Origin: a virus
Length of the DNA: 64,000 nucleotides
Direction: 5' to 3' (one strand)
IMG/VR virus record: IMGVR_UViG_3300021520_000002
Coordinates: 221,573-285,572 of that record
Shown piece after piece: positions 7,464-15,123 of the stretch. The position numbers were made by a program, and so were the translations under genes. Below the pieces are notes generated by a model. The model searched no databases, had not been told where the DNA came from, and saw nothing but the letters and a program-made list of their open reading frames with translations. Each line of letters opens with the position of its first letter. Position 1 is the stretch's first letter.

Positions 7464-8387
7464 TTATTTTTCCTTTTTAAAAGGTATTTTAGTAGATATA
7501 AATCCAGCTGCACCAGCGTGCCCACCACCACCATACTTCTTGGCTATTTCACTTACATCAACACCATTTTGACCTGAATATAAACTCACTGACCAGTTCT
7601 TGCCGTCATATATAAATGGTAATAATATATCATATTTATCTGTTCCACCAATTGATTTAAAATAATCTGAATTGCATTTTCCTAAGTTAACAGCAAAACA
7701 TTTATAACCTTCAAATTCAACTTCAAATCCATAAGATTTAAGAAAATCTTTAGACCAACCATCTCTATAAGCAATACAAATTTTTCCTTCAACAATAATT
7801 TTATTTATTGTTGATGCTTCATTATTTACTAAATCTATCCAAAAATTAGATTCAGGATTTGTATCATAAATTTCACAACCAATTACAAAAGGTTTAGTTT
7901 GTGGTAATTTTAAAGTCCATGTATCCCAATCACTAATTAATCTAGTAAATTTTGGAACTTGTTCATACATTTTAGTATTAAAAGATTTAACTTCACCTTT
8001 ACCTTGTTTAGTCATAATATTAAGATATATATAAGTTAAAGCACATCCAGCCATATTAATATAATTTGGATCTTTTTTAATTTCATCGGCACTTTTTGTT
8101 TCATATCTAATACCAGTAATTTCATTTCTAAAATTTTTATATTTATCAATAGAACTCTTATGATGATCTATCCAAACAACATTTGGAGTTATTTCAAGAA
8201 GATCTATCATTTCTTCTGGAGAAATTGAAAAATCGACGATATATACAGTTTCATTAGGTAAGATCTTGCCGATTGGAAATGGTTTATTATAATTAATTTC
8301 AAAAAACTCTTTTTTTAGTTCTGGTATAAATGTACACCAAAAAGCGGAACAACGTCCATCTAAATCATTATGATAAAATACTTTCAT
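7464..8387 (-). CDS. DHH-family phosphoesterase
   Basis: 307 residues. HNDLDG (6-11) is DHH motif I, VYIVDFS (48-54) motif II, WIDHHKS (72-78) the namesake DHH motif III, and GGGGHAGAAGF near residues 285-295 is the substrate-binding motif of the DHHA1 domain. Members cleave oligoribonucleotides or cyclic dinucleotides with Mn ions (NrnA/NrnB type). A role in nanoRNA recycling or in removing host cyclic-nucleotide signals is plausible. ATGA-coupled to the preceding gene. Confidence 0.9.
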   Translation of the reverse strand: MKVFYHNDLDGRCSAFWCTFIPELKKEFFEINYNKPFPIGKILPNETVYIVDFSISPEEMIDLLEITPNVVWIDHHKSSIDKYKNFRNEITGIRYETKSADEIKKDPNYINMAGCALTYIYLNIMTKQGKGEVKSFNTKMYEQVPKFTRLISDWDTWTLKLPQTKPFVIGCEIYDTNPESNFWIDLVNNEASTINKIIVEGKICIAYRDGWSKDFLKSYGFEVEFEGYKCFAVNLGKCNSDYFKSIGGTDKYDILLPFIYDGKNWSVSLYSGQNGVDVSEIAKKYGGGGHAGAAGFISTKIPFKKEK

Positions 8388-8596
8388 TTGTTCTCCTTCA
8401 CATCTGTTGTTTTTGACTGTTCTGGGACTATTTTAATTCCTAAATAATCACTCCTGCTAGCTCCATATTTATGAAAACCTGAAAATATAGCATCACAACT
8501 TTCATTTTTTCCAAATTGTTGTAACCATTGTGTTTCAAATTCTGTTTCTGGAACAATAAGTAACCCACTACCTCCATGATACATTTCAACTTTCAT
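8384..8596 (-). CDS. hypothetical protein
   Basis: A 70-residue protein (MKVEMYHGGSGLLIVPET...) whose TGA overlaps the start of the DHH gene, implying translational coupling. Ribosome site GGAG present. Not recognised. Confidence 0.65.
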   Translation of the reverse strand: MKVEMYHGGSGLLIVPETEFETQWLQQFGKNESCDAIFSGFHKYGASRSDYLGIKIVPEQSKTTDVKENK

Positions 8597-8611
8597 TTTA
8601 TCTCCTTCTTA

Positions 8612-8926
8612 TTATTTATCAACAATATTATATTTTATAAACTTTCCATCTTTAAATTCAAAACATAATGTTTTACGTGGAGAATCACTTATTTCATTTA
8701 GATTGATAAAATTATAATCACTATATGGTTGATTACTATTTTCTACATATTCTATACCAATAGAGTTAAGACATTCTTTAAATTTATCAATATCTCTTAA
8801 GTTTTTTGATGCTTTTTTCTCTTTCGAATAAAACAACTTCATATGATAAAAAAACCAGAGTAAACCATAAATAATACTCGAAGCTAATGCTGCTGGTAAT
8901 AAAATATAAAATAAAAAATCTTTCAT
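8612..8926 (-). CDS. small membrane-anchored protein
   Basis: 104 residues with one strong N-terminal transmembrane helix (about residues 4-26, FLFYILLPAALASSIIYGLLW) followed by a basic stretch and a soluble tail, so an N-out/C-in anchor is likely. Ribosome site GGAG. Function unknown. Confidence 0.7.
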   Translation of the reverse strand: MKDFLFYILLPAALASSIIYGLLWFFYHMKLFYSKEKKASKNLRDIDKFKECLNSIGIEYVENSNQPYSDYNFINLNEISDSPRKTLCFEFKDGKFIKYNIVDK

Positions 8927-8954
8927 ATTCCGTCTCCTTCAATACATTTAACCC

Positions 8955-9221
8955 TTATCCCTCCGTTTCCCAATCTATTGGTTCTATATTTGCTCCTTGA
9001 CTTTGCATCCAAGGTACTAATTTTTGTTTAAAACATTTGGGGCATATGTCAATAGTATATTCTTTTTGTCTTACAGTCACTTTTATCTCTGTTTCATCTA
9101 CTTCATAAACTCCGGCATACCAACTATAGCCTTTAGATTCAAAACCACAAATATCACAACTTCTTTTATCTTCAATAACCTTTGTTTGACTTGGTACTTG
9201 AATACTTTTAAATATTTTCAT
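8955..9221 (-). CDS. zinc-ribbon protein
   Basis: 88 residues with CDIC (near 23-26) and CPKC (near 70-73): the spacing of a treble-clef or zinc-ribbon fold, with a beta-rich segment between the pairs. Ribosome site GGAGGG. Function unknown. Confidence 0.72.
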   Translation of the reverse strand: MKIFKSIQVPSQTKVIEDKRSCDICGFESKGYSWYAGVYEVDETEIKVTVRQKEYTIDICPKCFKQKLVPWMQSQGANIEPIDWETEG

Positions 9222-9229
9222 TTTCCCTC

Positions 9230-9406
9230 CTAAGCCAATTCATGTCTTTTTGTACCTTCTTGTTTTAACTTACAATACATTTCCCATTTAGAATAATAAG
9301 ACCATCTAAATAAGTAAGTAAAGATTTTTTGAATCCAACTTAATTTTATTTTGGTATAATAGTCCCATTCTTTTTTAGTTGGTACGTAATCTCCATATAC
9401 TATCAT
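9230..9406 (-). CDS. small hypothetical protein ending in TAG
   Basis: A 58-residue basic, aromatic-rich protein (MIVYGDYVPTKKEWDYYTK...). It starts with an ATGA overlap and ends TAG; the TAG runs into the GGAGGG ribosome site of the next gene. Read-through would add three residues to a TGA that overlaps the next ATG. Function unknown. Confidence 0.65.
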   Translation of the reverse strand: MIVYGDYVPTKKEWDYYTKIKLSWIQKIFTYLFRWSYYSKWEMYCKLKQEGTKRHELA

Positions 9407-9657
9407 TTAGTTTCCCTCCCTACACCCAGAAAACATATTTTTAAAAATAATAACACGTTTTGTTTTAAAGTTAGTCTTGGTTCTTTCCATTCGAACCATC
9501 TACAATCATAATTTTTATTAAGTTCATGTGGTGAAAAGAAATGATGTTTAAGTTCTTTAGCATAATAAGTTCTAACTTCTTTTTTGTTATCTGGGTGACC
9601 ACACTCTATAAGACTTATACAATGTTTACAGTCACTACAATAAATTTCAGTTACCAT
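9403..9657 (-). CDS. Cys-rich small protein
   Basis: 84 residues. CSDCKHC and CGHP in the first 25 residues, plus a later Cys, make a likely zinc site. The C-terminus is hydrophobic and could contact a membrane. Ribosome site GGAG; ATGA overlap with the next gene. Confidence 0.68.
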   Translation of the reverse strand: MVTEIYCSDCKHCISLIECGHPDNKKEVRTYYAKELKHHFFSPHELNKNYDCRWFEWKEPRLTLKQNVLLFLKICFLGVGRETK

Positions 9658-9669
9658 TTATTTTTCTCC

Positions 9670-9837
9670 TTATATATTAATAATTGTTCGAAAAAATATT
9701 ATTATAATTGAGATAACAAAAATTCCAAAACAACTAAGAGTTAATATTCCACCTATTATAGATTCTATTTTATATTTTTTATCATACCAATAACATAAGA
9801 AAAATAATAATCCTGATATTACTGTTACCCACTCCAT
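9670..9837 (-). CDS. small two-helix membrane protein
   Basis: 55 residues from MEWVTVISGLLFFLCYW. This start was chosen because the longer reading overlaps the upstream gene and lacks a ribosome site; GGAGGG lies about 10 nt upstream. Two hydrophobic helices (about 3-16 and 28-50) separated by a charged turn (DKKYK). Confidence 0.65.
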   Translation of the reverse strand: MEWVTVISGLLFFLCYWYDKKYKIESIIGGILTLSCFGIFVISIIIIFFRTIINI

Positions 9838-9838
9838 T

Positions 9839-10099
9839 TTAAACTTCCCTCCATACACCATTTTCAAGATATCCATGCCAACCCACAATATCTTTATTAG
9901 AATAGCAAAGTATAGATGGGCTTGCTGTAATTGTTCCATCTTCATGTTCAGTTATGTTATGAATGGTTGTTCTTAATCTTCCCCAGGTTCCATTTGGACA
10001 ACGTAACCACCATGTCCCATCATTTGCTTTAGCATAGTCACCAGGTTCAAGATCATGTATTTTAATATTCTCATCTGGATAAACTCTTCTACCTACCAT
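9839..10099 (-). CDS. hypothetical protein
   Basis: 86 residues, with alternating Trp/Gly and acidic segments (DGTWWLRCPNGTWGRL). The repeated GTW..-PNGTW pattern resembles a small beta-hairpin repeat. Starts within the 3' end of the upstream gene. Function unknown. Confidence 0.65.
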   Translation of the reverse strand: MVGRRVYPDENIKIHDLEPGDYAKANDGTWWLRCPNGTWGRLRTTIHNITEHEDGTITASPSILCYSNKDIVGWHGYLENGVWREV

Positions 10100-10269
10100 T
10101 TTATTTCTCCATAAACTTTCTTAAATTCTTCAACCATTACTTCTTTATCTACTGGACATGTACAATTTGTAATATGTTCGGTATAAGCTATAAGATTAAT
10201 TATAGTATCATTATACATCCATTTTGTTCCATTAGCTTGTTGTATCATATGGAATAAGAACTCTTTCAT
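10093..10269 (-). CDS. small hypothetical protein ending in TAG
   Basis: A 58-residue protein (MKEFLFHMIQQANGTKW...) with a CTCP motif. The TAG stop overlaps the ATG of the next gene (ATGGTAG). ATGA-like coupling on the upstream side. Function unknown. Confidence 0.62.
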   Translation of the reverse strand: MKEFLFHMIQQANGTKWMYNDTIINLIAYTEHITNCTCPVDKEVMVEEFKKVYGEIKW

Positions 10270-10460
10270 TTTTCTCCTTTTTTACATTCATCACATCTTA
10301 ATACACCACCATCAGATTTATCAATTTTAAGTTTTTTATTAAAATAATAACAATTTCTATATTCATCATTATATCCCGAGCAACCACTTCCGAATCCTTC
10401 ATTACCACAATATTCATCATCAACAGTTATTTCAACTTCTATTAGCTTTTTAAGTTTCAT
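10266..10460 (-). CDS. small Cys-containing protein
   Basis: 64 residues with five Cys (YCG, GCSG, NCYY, RCDEC) and a C-terminal CDEC that suggests metal binding. It is the first gene after the tRNA in the transcription direction. Function unknown. Confidence 0.65.
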   Translation of the reverse strand: MKLKKLIEVEITVDDEYCGNEGFGSGCSGYNDEYRNCYYFNKKLKIDKSDGGVLRCDECKKGEK

Positions 10461-10481
10461 ACTTATACTCCTTTTTAAAAA

Positions 10482-10556
10482 TGGTGCCCAAGGTGAGAAT
10501 TGAACTCACGACCTAGTGTTTTAGAGGCACTCGCTCTACAACTGAGCTACTTAGGC
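10482..10556 (-). tRNA. tRNA with anticodon CUA (amber suppressor)
   Basis: A complete cloverleaf can be drawn on the minus strand: acceptor GCCTAAG / CTTGGGC (one G-U), D stem GCTC/GAGC, anticodon stem AGTGC/ACACT (four pairs plus a C-A mismatch at 31-39), loop CTCTAAA, five-base variable loop, T stem GTGAG/CTCAC with TTCAATT loop, discriminator A and encoded CCA. T33 fixes the anticodon as CTA, which reads UAG. The D loop has one G fewer than usual (AGTTGTA). The charging amino acid cannot be read reliably: A73 and G1-C72 do not match bacterial glutamine tRNA identity. Confidence 0.88.
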
Positions 10557-10569
10557 ACCGATTTTATTT

Positions 10570-10863
10570 TTAAAGTAACCTTAATTTAGAAAATATTTTT
10601 TCATTATCAACAGTAGTTGCTAATGATGTGATTTGATTTCCTATATCAGGTTCTTTAAATATACTATATTCAATACTTTTCATATCCAGCTTAAATATCC
10701 ATTTTTCTAATTCTTCTTCATCATTAACACCAAGATAAACTAATGTACCATTATCCCAAGATGTTTTATTATGAAGAAGATATTCAGCAACAGCATGACC
10801 AGATTGAACAGCTTGTTGGGCTATCGATAAATCACGCCGCGTTAGCACATAAAGCTTCTTCAT
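10570..10863 (-). CDS. peptidyl-tRNA hydrolase 2-like protein
   Basis: 97 residues from MKKLYVLTRRDLSIAQQAVQ. The pattern RDLSIAQQAVQSGHAV (10-25) matches the Pth2 N-terminal helix with its conserved Gln and His, and GNQITSLAT near the C-terminus matches the family's substrate loop. Pth2 frees tRNA from stalled peptidyl-tRNAs. Slightly shorter than the usual 115-120 residues. It sits just upstream of the suppressor tRNA, so both may be translation-related functions. The start overlaps the upstream gene by 32 nt. Confidence 0.75.
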   Translation of the reverse strand: MKKLYVLTRRDLSIAQQAVQSGHAVAEYLLHNKTSWDNGTLVYLGVNDEEELEKWIFKLDMKSIEYSIFKEPDIGNQITSLATTVDNEKIFSKLRLL

Positions 10864-11140
10864 ATCTTCTGGTCCATTCTTCTTTAATTTTTGTAATGTA
10901 TTTTTCATTAGCTGGATGATTTTCAGATGGTGTTTCAATCTGTTCTCTTGTTTTTCCTCTCAGTTCACATCTTGCAATGTGCCGATGACGAAATTCGTAT
11001 TGAAGATTATTAAGTTTATATTGTACTTCCCAACCTTTATTATTTGTTCTATAAGCTTCACTTCTTTCAATTTTTACATTATGAATATCTAAAGCTTTTT
11101 GTTTCATTTCTTCTTTAATTTCTTGATATACTAGATTCAT
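10832..11140 (-). CDS. hypothetical protein
   Basis: A 102-residue, highly charged, mainly helical protein (MNLVYQEIKEEMKQKALDIH...). Good ribosome site (GGAG). Ends TGA inside the Pth2-like gene. Function unknown. Confidence 0.65.
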   Translation of the reverse strand: MNLVYQEIKEEMKQKALDIHNVKIERSEAYRTNNKGWEVQYKLNNLQYEFRHRHIARCELRGKTREQIETPSENHPANEKYITKIKEEWTRRYEEALCANAA

Positions 11141-11226
11141 GATTATTCTCCTTTTGATTTTTGATTAAGAGTTCTACAATTTAATCTAAATCAAGGGAGG
11201 ACTTCTATTACTATTTTTAACCTAGG

Positions 11227-11550
11227 TCATAATCTATCACCTCCTTTTTGCTTACTAATTATTATCGGAATTTTATATTTCATAGCTATTTCTTTTAATT
11301 GTTTATATCGTTCATGAGCTTTTTCTAAATTTTCTTTAGTAGAACTTTCAATTACTAATAAAGAATCATAATCTAAAAATTTAATATTATTTTCTTTTAA
11401 ATACATTTCTACTATTTGATCTTCTGTTATAACTCCATAACTTATCATTAAATCAACATCACATTCTCCAATATTGCTAAACCAATCTTTTGCTTTTTTA
11501 ATAAGATCATTAATACTTTCTTGAAGATCTTTAAATGATATTTCTTTCAT
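11227..11550 (-). CDS. hypothetical protein
   Basis: 107 residues from MKEISFKDLQESIN (a start 12 nt further upstream is also possible). Alternating helices and strands (DVDLMISYGVITEDQIVEMYL; FLDYDSLLVIESS; IPIIISKQ) suggest a small alpha/beta fold. Start overlaps the upstream stop as TAATG. Not recognised. Confidence 0.62.
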   Translation of the reverse strand: MKEISFKDLQESINDLIKKAKDWFSNIGECDVDLMISYGVITEDQIVEMYLKENNIKFLDYDSLLVIESSTKENLEKAHERYKQLKEIAMKYKIPIIISKQKGGDRL

Positions 11551-11846
11551 TATTCTATCCATTCTCCAATTATATCTGCCGGTTGAAGACCATAATGTGG
11601 TGGAGCATTAATAGCAAAAGATGATAATGCTATTCCAAGAGGATTATGAACTATCGGCACAGATTCTATATTTTTTTCTCCAGGTCTATGTACAAAATAA
11701 ATTGAATCCTTAAAATCATCTTGACAAATCCAAACACAAATAACTTTCCATCCACCTCTAGTTCTATAATATTTACCTATTTCAAAATTATGTTGATTAT
11801 TGGTAATATTTATATTGTCTAAATCATATCCGTCATCTGTTTTCAT
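11550..11846 (-). CDS. hypothetical protein
   Basis: 98 residues, beta-rich with KYYRTRGGWKVICVWI and conserved-looking PPHYGL. The small basic/aromatic N-terminal barrel pattern is common in phage accessory proteins, but no family is recognised. Confidence 0.65.
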   Translation of the reverse strand: MKTDDGYDLDNINITNNQHNFEIGKYYRTRGGWKVICVWICQDDFKDSIYFVHRPGEKNIESVPIVHNPLGIALSSFAINAPPHYGLQPADIIGEWIE

Positions 11847-11860
11847 TTATCCACTCCTCA

Positions 11861-12652
11861 TTAATAATTAGCTATTATAGCTTTTGCTGAATGTGCATGA
11901 ATAGATTCATCATTAACAACTTCAACTTTAAACTTTAAAATATCTTTAACTTGTGATAGTTTATTATAACATTCACGAGCTATATCTTCAACAAATTTAG
12001 AATTTTCATACATCTTTTCTGTAACTTCTTTTTCATCAGGACGTTTTAATACTGAATAAATTTCACAAGATGATGATTCTTCGGCAATTTTAACTAAATC
12101 TTCAATCCAAATAAATGCATCTTCTTTAGCTTCACAAATAATTTTTATTCTACTTTTTTGATTATGTGCTGATATCTTACTAATTTCTTTACTACATGGA
12201 CAACTTGAAGTAGCAATAGTTTCAACACTTAATCTGAACATATGACCTTTTGCTGTTTTAATTATATTAAACCAAATTTCATATGGTAATATTCCAGGTT
12301 CAAAACTTATTGGTGCGTGCTTAGTTAGAAAATAAGGAAAATAATAACCAAGATCACACAAATCTGCTTCTGTGGATCTTCTTATATTTTCTGCAATTTT
12401 AATCATTAATTTACTACTTAATTGTTCTTTTGCAAATTTCATTAAACCAATAGGTATTCTACTCATAGATATACCTTTAATATCTGGTGCAAGATCAACA
12501 AAACAACTAATATTAGCTACACTATGTTGAACTCCCCCATCTTTTTGTGATATGAATATCGGCAATTTAAAATCAGTTATACCCACTCTATTAATTGAAA
12601 TTTTATGAATAGGTTCTTGTTCATTCTGAATATCTGGTAATTTTTTGTTCAC
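11861..12652 (-). CDS. folE2: GTP cyclohydrolase I, FolE2 (type IB) family
   Basis: 263 residues with a GTG start after AAGGAG. HSVANISCFVDL (43-54), GISMSRIP (60-67), and ATSSCPCSKEIS with a nearby AHNQKSR (147-168) are the hallmarks of FolE2, including the CPC cysteines used for metal or nucleotide binding. FolE2 makes dihydroneopterin triphosphate from GTP, the first step for folate and for 7-deazaguanine (preQ0) synthesis. In phages it may feed either base hypermodification or the folate needed by the thymidylate-synthase-like enzyme at 6322-7077. Confidence 0.93.
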   Translation of the reverse strand: MNKKLPDIQNEQEPIHKISINRVGITDFKLPIFISQKDGGVQHSVANISCFVDLAPDIKGISMSRIPIGLMKFAKEQLSSKLMIKIAENIRRSTEADLCDLGYYFPYFLTKHAPISFEPGILPYEIWFNIIKTAKGHMFRLSVETIATSSCPCSKEISKISAHNQKSRIKIICEAKEDAFIWIEDLVKIAEESSSCEIYSVLKRPDEKEVTEKMYENSKFVEDIARECYNKLSQVKDILKFKVEVVNDESIHAHSAKAIIANY

Positions 12653-12653
12653 T

Positions 12654-13028
12654 CTATTTCTCCTTAATATTTATATTTAAGCCAGAACTTATTAAATGAA
12701 AATTTTGAATAACATTATTTTTATCAACTCTTCCTATGCCTTTTAATGAAAGTGAAAATATATTTTCTTTAAACCCATTTTCTAATAAAGCAAAAATAGT
12801 GTTATTTATAGATTCATTAATAATTTCAACTTCTGCTGTTTCTTTATCTTGATTAATTTTTGCAATTCCAATCATATTTTTAAATTTTACTGCAAAAGGG
12901 TTTTCTTCAAAATTATTACTACTCTCTTGAGTTATAAATATTTCTTTTCCAATATATTCTTCTAAAATATCTTCTTGATATTTTCTTCCATTTGAATTAA
13001 GATTATCAAAACTAAGTTTTAATTTCAC
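12654..13028 (-). CDS. hypothetical protein with NGRKY motif
   Basis: 124 residues. DNLNSNGRKYQEDIL (8-22) and IFSLSLKGIGRVDKNNVI (about 91-108) recall the NGRxY and 'S.RG.G' segments of phage prohead proteases, but the protein is too short and I see no catalytic triad, so this is weak. Ends TAG, with the ribosome site of FolE2 overlapping its last codons. Confidence 0.6.
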   Translation of the reverse strand: MKLKLSFDNLNSNGRKYQEDILEEYIGKEIFITQESSNNFEENPFAVKFKNMIGIAKINQDKETAEVEIINESINNTIFALLENGFKENIFSLSLKGIGRVDKNNVIQNFHLISSGLNINIKEK

Positions 13029-13029
13029 T

Positions 13030-13542
13030 TTATTTCTCCTCTTTTAATCTAATATGTTCATCCATAATTTTTTCAGAATAAATTCTTCCATTATAACTTG
13101 TTTTCTCTCCTAAAGCTTTAACTAAAAAATCTTCTACATATTTTTGAATACCTGGTTTGCTACTTTCTCTGTTACCGGCAACATTTAACACTTCAATTTT
13201 GTTCCATTCAATCCATCTTTTAAAAGCTTCTTCTATTGGATTGATTATATATGGTTTTCCTAATTTCTTACATGTTCCTAAAGTTAATTTAGCTCCAGGA
13301 CTATTTACATCTCCAAACCAAAGAGTACCTTGAGAATTTTTTACATTTTCAATAGTTCTTGGTTTATACTGCCAATCAGAATGTTCTACTAATCCAAAAT
13401 CTTTAAGTGTTTGATTAGGTCCTATATCTGTTCTATATCCTTTTGGTGCGGTTCCCCCAGTTTCAATTCCCAGTTTTTTACCAGCAAGAAGACCTCCAAA
13501 ATCACCACCAGTTTGACCACCTGAGATTATTTTTCTAATCAT
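13030..13542 (-). CDS. SLOG / putative molybdenum-carrier-like protein
   Basis: 170 residues from MIRKIISGGQTGGDFGG, the ATG that follows GGAG. IISGGQTGGDFGGL...GIETGGTAPKGYRTD (residues 4-36) is the nucleotide-binding P-loop-like region of the SLOG superfamily member annotated in databases as putative molybdenum carrier. NVKNSQGTLWFG and LTLGTCKKLGKPYIIN continue the Rossmann-like fold. Phages often carry it; its substrate is not established, though SLOG proteins generally bind nucleotides. Confidence 0.8.
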   Translation of the reverse strand: MIRKIISGGQTGGDFGGLLAGKKLGIETGGTAPKGYRTDIGPNQTLKDFGLVEHSDWQYKPRTIENVKNSQGTLWFGDVNSPGAKLTLGTCKKLGKPYIINPIEEAFKRWIEWNKIEVLNVAGNRESSKPGIQKYVEDFLVKALGEKTSYNGRIYSEKIMDEHIRLKEEK

Positions 13543-13846
13543 TTTTTCTCCATTCAAATTGTAAAATTGTTAAATGTAATAAAGTTTCTAGTTTTAATTC
13601 AGTTTTAGTATTAAATTCTTTACTCTCTTTAATTTTTCTTACTAGAGCATTATGAGCATTAATATATTCTTCAATTGGTCCAAAATTTGTAATAAAATTT
13701 AAAGTTAAAATATCATCATTTTTAAGATGTGCATCTTTATAATTTGAATTGCTTATATTTTTCATTATTAATATTTTATTTTCTTCTATTTCAATATAAT
13801 CTTCTTTTATAATTTCTTTTAAAGAATTTAACGTTTGTACTTTCAC
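13535..13846 (-). CDS. hypothetical protein ending in TAG
   Basis: 103 residues, charged and helical, with a C-terminal leucine-rich segment (TELKLETLLHLTILQFEW). The TAG stop lies 5 nt inside the next gene. Weak ribosome site. Function unknown. Confidence 0.62.
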   Translation of the reverse strand: MKVQTLNSLKEIIKEDYIEIEENKILIMKNISNSNYKDAHLKNDDILTLNFITNFGPIEEYINAHNALVRKIKESKEFNTKTELKLETLLHLTILQFEWRKND

Positions 13847-13875
13847 AGTATCTTTTTCTCCTAAAAAAATATTTT

Positions 13876-13908
13876 ATCGGCAAGATTCTATTATTAGATC
13901 TTGCCGAT
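13876..13908 (-). terminator. terminator hairpin, ATCGGCAAGAT family
   Basis: 11-bp inverted repeat (ATCGGCAAGAT / ATCTTGCCGAT). Unlike most copies it lies just downstream of a promoter-like motif (13922-13945) and upstream of the gene at 13846, so it could attenuate that promoter. Confidence 0.8.
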
Positions 13909-13921
13909 ATTTATCAAATAT

Positions 13922-13945
13922 ATAATTTCTATATATAAATTGACA
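13922..13945 (-). promoter_or_regulatory. phage promoter-like motif
   Basis: Minus-strand TATATAGAAATTAT preceded by TCAA at shorter than usual spacing. Transcription from here would meet the hairpin at 13876-13908 within about 40 nt. Confidence 0.5.
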
Positions 13946-13947
13946 TT

Positions 13948-14307
13948 TTATAATTTGACTTTTTTGATTGGTTCACATGTTATAGGATCTAATCTAAAGA
14001 TAACTACATCTCCATAAATTTTTGCATATGCAACTTCCAATTCTCCAATTTTATTTTTTGTAAGATATGGTGGAGCAGAGATAAGACTACTACTTGGACT
14101 AAAATTCCAAACGATTACTTTAATCCAACCTTCTTTAGCATTAGATTCAACATCTCTATATGAATAATGTTCATTACAAATTGTTTTATAAAAACATGTT
14201 ATATCACTAGCTTGAATATTAGTATAATCTAATAACTCATATTCATCTTTATGTTCTAACATATATTTTTCTGTTTCTTTTAATATTATTTCTCCATTAA
14301 CTATCAT
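13948..14307 (-). CDS. hypothetical protein
   Basis: 119 residues, with IKVIVWNFSPSSSLISAPPYL and VAYAKIYGDVVIFRLDP, a beta-rich middle. Ribosome site GGAGG, overlapping the TAG of the upstream gene. Function unknown. Confidence 0.65.
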   Translation of the reverse strand: MIVNGEIILKETEKYMLEHKDEYELLDYTNIQASDITCFYKTICNEHYSYRDVESNAKEGWIKVIVWNFSPSSSLISAPPYLTKNKIGELEVAYAKIYGDVVIFRLDPITCEPIKKVKL

Positions 14308-14317
14308 TAGTTTCCTC

Positions 14318-14533
14318 CTATTTATTAATTGTCCTGAATATAACAGAACTTCTATCTTGTAATTCGTTATCTTGGTTGTCTAATAAAATTTTAAAATTCC
14401 AATCTAAAACATTTTTATCTTCTTCAAGAATTTTAATTGTTTCTGTTAATTTTTTTATTAATTCTTTAGTTTCATTTAAATTATCTAATGTGATATAACA
14501 TTCTTGATATTTGGGGATAAGTTCTATTCTCAT
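14318..14533 (-). CDS. small coiled-coil-like protein ending in TAG
   Basis: A 71-residue protein with long heptad-like helices (LNETKELIKKLTETIKILEE). The TAG stop merges with the next ribosome site (TAGGAGG). ATGA overlap on the upstream side. Function unknown. Confidence 0.65.
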   Translation of the reverse strand: MRIELIPKYQECYITLDNLNETKELIKKLTETIKILEEDKNVLDWNFKILLDNQDNELQDRSSVIFRTINK

Positions 14534-14826
14534 TTCTTTCTTGGACCTATTGCTGAATCAAGTAATTTAATACTTGTTTTTATTGTTTTTTGAGTAAAGA
14601 ATCCTGCTGGTAAATTTACTCCAATAACTTCAATTAGACATATTGGACAAACTTCAACATTAGTTTCTTTTTTTGTTTTTTCATCAATTAATTTAATATG
14701 TAAAGCTGTATAATTTTCAACATCAGTGTATATCATTCCATCAGCAATTATTTTTTGTCTTGTTCTTTCTAATTCAAATCCACCACAGTATGAACAATTA
14801 TATTTTACTTTTTTTGTTTTTTTCAT
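14530..14826 (-). CDS. zinc-finger protein
   Basis: 98 residues with CSYCGG near the N-terminus (residues 11-16) and CPIC near residues 61-64: a split four-Cys zinc ribbon, similar in layout to the protein at 8955-9221. ATGA overlaps on both sides. Function unknown. Confidence 0.7.
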   Translation of the reverse strand: MKKTKKVKYNCSYCGGFELERTRQKIIADGMIYTDVENYTALHIKLIDEKTKKETNVEVCPICLIEVIGVNLPAGFFTQKTIKTSIKLLDSAIGPRKK

Positions 14827-15104
14827 TCTTCTTCTCCTTTCACTTCAAAAAACATATTCATTTCAAAAGGTGCTTCACAACCAAGATATAAATATTTACC
14901 AAATTCAGACATTATAGACCATAGTTGATGTTTTGAATATCCATTTTCATCTGTTTTTGGTAATTTAAATTCAAATGTAGGTTTTCCTCCAGATTGTATA
15001 ATTAATAATTGTAATTCATCATAATTTTTTTTTAGAATTTCTTTTCCACGGTCAGTTAATTTTATCAAAACATAATCATTAACATTAAAAGGTATTTTTT
15101 TCAT
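14823..15104 (-). CDS. hypothetical protein
   Basis: 93 residues from MKKIPFNVNDYVLIKL, the ATG after GGAG; a longer reading runs into the structured leader. The start NDYVLIKLTDRGKEILKK resembles a winged-helix or small regulatory protein, but this is tentative. It follows the structured RNA at 15124-15265 directly. Confidence 0.65.
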   Translation of the reverse strand: MKKIPFNVNDYVLIKLTDRGKEILKKNYDELQLLIIQSGGKPTFEFKLPKTDENGYSKHQLWSIMSEFGKYLYLGCEAPFEMNMFFEVKGEEE

Positions 15105-15123
15105 TTGATCTCCTAAAATTAAG

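Noticed and set aside
12654-13028. Prohead protease
   Set aside because: The NGRKY and GIG similarities are short, the protein is too small, and no catalytic residues are visible; kept only as hypothetical.
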